Positions 63,018 through 64,000 of a DNA stretch of 64,000 nucleotides are shown in pieces. Position 1 is the first letter of the stretch. Every line of letters begins with the position of its first letter. Source of the DNA: Bacteroidota bacterium (GTDB lineage: Bacteria > Bacteroidota > Bacteroidia > Cytophagales > Cyclobacteriaceae). Location of the stretch: NCBI GenBank assembly GCA_018267285.1, contig JAFDYU010000014.1, positions 206,258 to 270,257 on the forward strand. Direction: 5' to 3'. The notes beneath the pieces are model-generated. The model was not told the DNA's origin, ran no database searches, and saw nothing but the letters and a program-made list of their open reading frames with translations. The position numbers were made by a program, and so were the translations under genes.

Positions 63018-63410
63018 TTAAGGGTGCGATTTAACGTATACATCCAAAAACCGGATGATCAATAAGTAACCGATGAGTACACTTAAAAATATTCCAGCTC
63101 CAAAAAATCTGTGAGATAATTTAATGGGACTGTTGATATCCAATGTTTCTTTAAAGTTTTTCCTGTCTTCGAAGAACTTAGAGTTCAAAAGAAAACTTCC
63201 AATTGTGATCACGCCTATGGCAACAGCTAAGAAGGGTTTCTTTGAAAGTTCTCGATTCAAGAAAACCATCGCTAAGAAATAAATACTAGTAGCTATGGCA
63301 CAGTCTACCAATGAAATTAAAACCACGGCTGCATTCTTCTGGCCGTACATTGATTTCTTCGGCACCATTGCATACAAGCAAAAAAATACAAACTGATAAA
63401 TTCTTCTCAT
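63018..63410 (-). CDS. Small four-span membrane protein, possible immunity protein
   Basis: 130 residues with about four membrane helices (IYQFVFFCLYAMV, VVLISLVDCAIATSIYFLAM, FLAVAIGVITIGSFLL and IFLSVLIGYLLIIRFLDV). No family recognised. It starts 8 bases after the end of the large C-terminal toxin-like gene on the same strand, the usual place of an immunity protein. That role is inferred from position only. Confidence 0.6.
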   Translation of the reverse strand: MRRIYQFVFFCLYAMVPKKSMYGQKNAAVVLISLVDCAIATSIYFLAMVFLNRELSKKPFLAVAIGVITIGSFLLNSKFFEDRKNFKETLDINSPIKLSHRFFGAGIFLSVLIGYLLIIRFLDVYVKSHP

Positions 63411-63418
63411 ATCAATCT

Positions 63419-64000
63419 TTAATTTCCATTATCTCTCCATATCGTGTAGAGTCCATACCCGACACCCACGGTTATAACAACTGCCACTCCAACTGGATTG
63501 GCCACCAATAATCCTGCGACAAACGTGCTTGCACCTACACCGAAGTCCATATAATCGTTAACAGTTAATTGTTGGTTGGGGTCAGCTACCTTGCTACCAA
63601 ACTGGTAAGCAGTGAACGCAAAACCAGCAGCACCTAAGACCTTGCCTGTAACAGCCATCCCTTTAATTGACGATTTTGTTACTGTGCTGAGCAATTGCCT
63701 GAAATCGCTCTTAACGGGTGTAAAACCCGCACCTATAACGTTTAGGGCAAGCCCTACTCCATTGTAAGGAAATTTGCTTTGATTGCTTGAAATATCTGGG
63801 CTGCTCAAAAACTGAGGCTCGTCACTATTCGGTTGAGCAAGTTGCTGCAACGATCTAAAGGTTAGATAAGCATCTGCCGCCTGTTGCAGAAAACTCCCTC
63901 TTTGGTATGAGCTGTTGCTGTTTTCACCCTCCTCCAGCAGCAGAACCCCTTTCGCTGATACCAATTCGCCACCGCTACCATCCATTGTGCGGAGTGATCT
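63419..64000 (-). CDS. C-terminus of a probable RHS/polymorphic-toxin protein, cut by the right edge
   Basis: The frame is open through base 64000, and the ATG at 63985 is preceded by sense codons, so this is the 3' part of a larger gene. The visible ~190 residues begin with a variable segment (YLTFRSLQQLAQPNSDEPQF). They end with a glycine-rich, membrane-active-looking tail (FGVGASTFVAGLLVANPVG and VAVVITVGVGYGLYTIW). A type VI- or T9SS-exported toxin domain is plausible. Confidence 0.5.
   Translation of the reverse strand, partial: RSLRTMDGSGGELVSAKGVLLLEEGENSNSSYQRGSFLQQAADAYLTFRSLQQLAQPNSDEPQFLSSPDISSNQSKFPYNGVGLALNVIGAGFTPVKSDFRQLLSTVTKSSIKGMAVTGKVLGAAGFAFTAYQFGSKVADPNQQLTVNDYMDFGVGASTFVAGLLVANPVGVAVVITVGVGYGLYTIWRDNGN

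Overview
The window looks like a member of the Bacteroidota, probably Cytophagales-like. The evidence is a type B T9SS (gliding-type) C-terminal domain, SusC/SusD-like outer-membrane proteins with an ECF sigma/FecR pair, a GLPGLI-family protein, TAnnTTTG-type promoter elements, frequent starts without a Shine-Dalgarno sequence, and moderate GC. No species can be named from the sequence alone.

1-9144 is the end of a mobile element. It carries what looks like two ubiquitin-like conjugation loci. The first is a ThiF-type E1, cut by the left edge, with a DUF6527-like zinc protein. The second is a complete four-gene Bil-like operon: a double ubiquitin-like protein, a putative E2, a JAMM deubiquitinase and an E1. 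Between them, on the opposite strand, lie a dCTP-deaminase-like protein, an HExxH metallopeptidase and a small protein, plus a gene-free stretch with three perfect hairpins. The element ends at 9144 with two tandem 20-bp repeats and a terminal TGTC (minus strand). Just inside is a reading frame that resembles TnsE and is split by one in-frame TAA. The element interrupts comM/yifB, whose first 286 codons remain.

10.0-41.8 kb is chromosomal. In order it holds bioF-bioD-bioA; an OmpR-type two-component pair; a GLPGLI protein with an outer-membrane beta-barrel protein; a methyltransferase, OsmC and a DOPA-dioxygenase-like enzyme; an RND efflux operon; tRNA-Lys; a BatE-like protein; a large T9SS cargo protein; an RlmD/RumA-type rRNA methyltransferase; two tRNA-Leu and tRNA-Thr; an Rrf2 regulator with a 1-Cys peroxiredoxin; and an eight-gene run with a LytTR two-component system, a double-ATPase ABC exporter, a membrane-fusion protein and a TolC-like channel.

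41.9-48.3 kb is a second accessory region. It has a small coupled cassette (conserved unknown protein, DUF5675-like protein, two small membrane proteins), a DUF6943-like protein, a membrane protein, a 750-bp gene-free stretch with a large imperfect inverted repeat, and DnaC-like, replication-associated and excisionase-like genes.

48.4-59.3 kb holds a Crp/Fnr regulator, a redox/secretion group (MauE-like, unknown membrane-anchored protein, DUF6520-like peptide, TlpA-like protein) and SusD-SusC-FecR-sigma. A dispersed GGCCTCA-hairpin repeat is scattered only through 47.1-59.3 kb and has altered gene ends. 59.3-64.0 kb is accessory again: a 110-bp nested palindrome, two XRE regulators, an AbiE-type toxin-antitoxin pair, a frameshifted transposase, and at the right edge the C-terminus of a probable RHS/polymorphic-toxin protein with a small membrane protein that could be its immunity factor.
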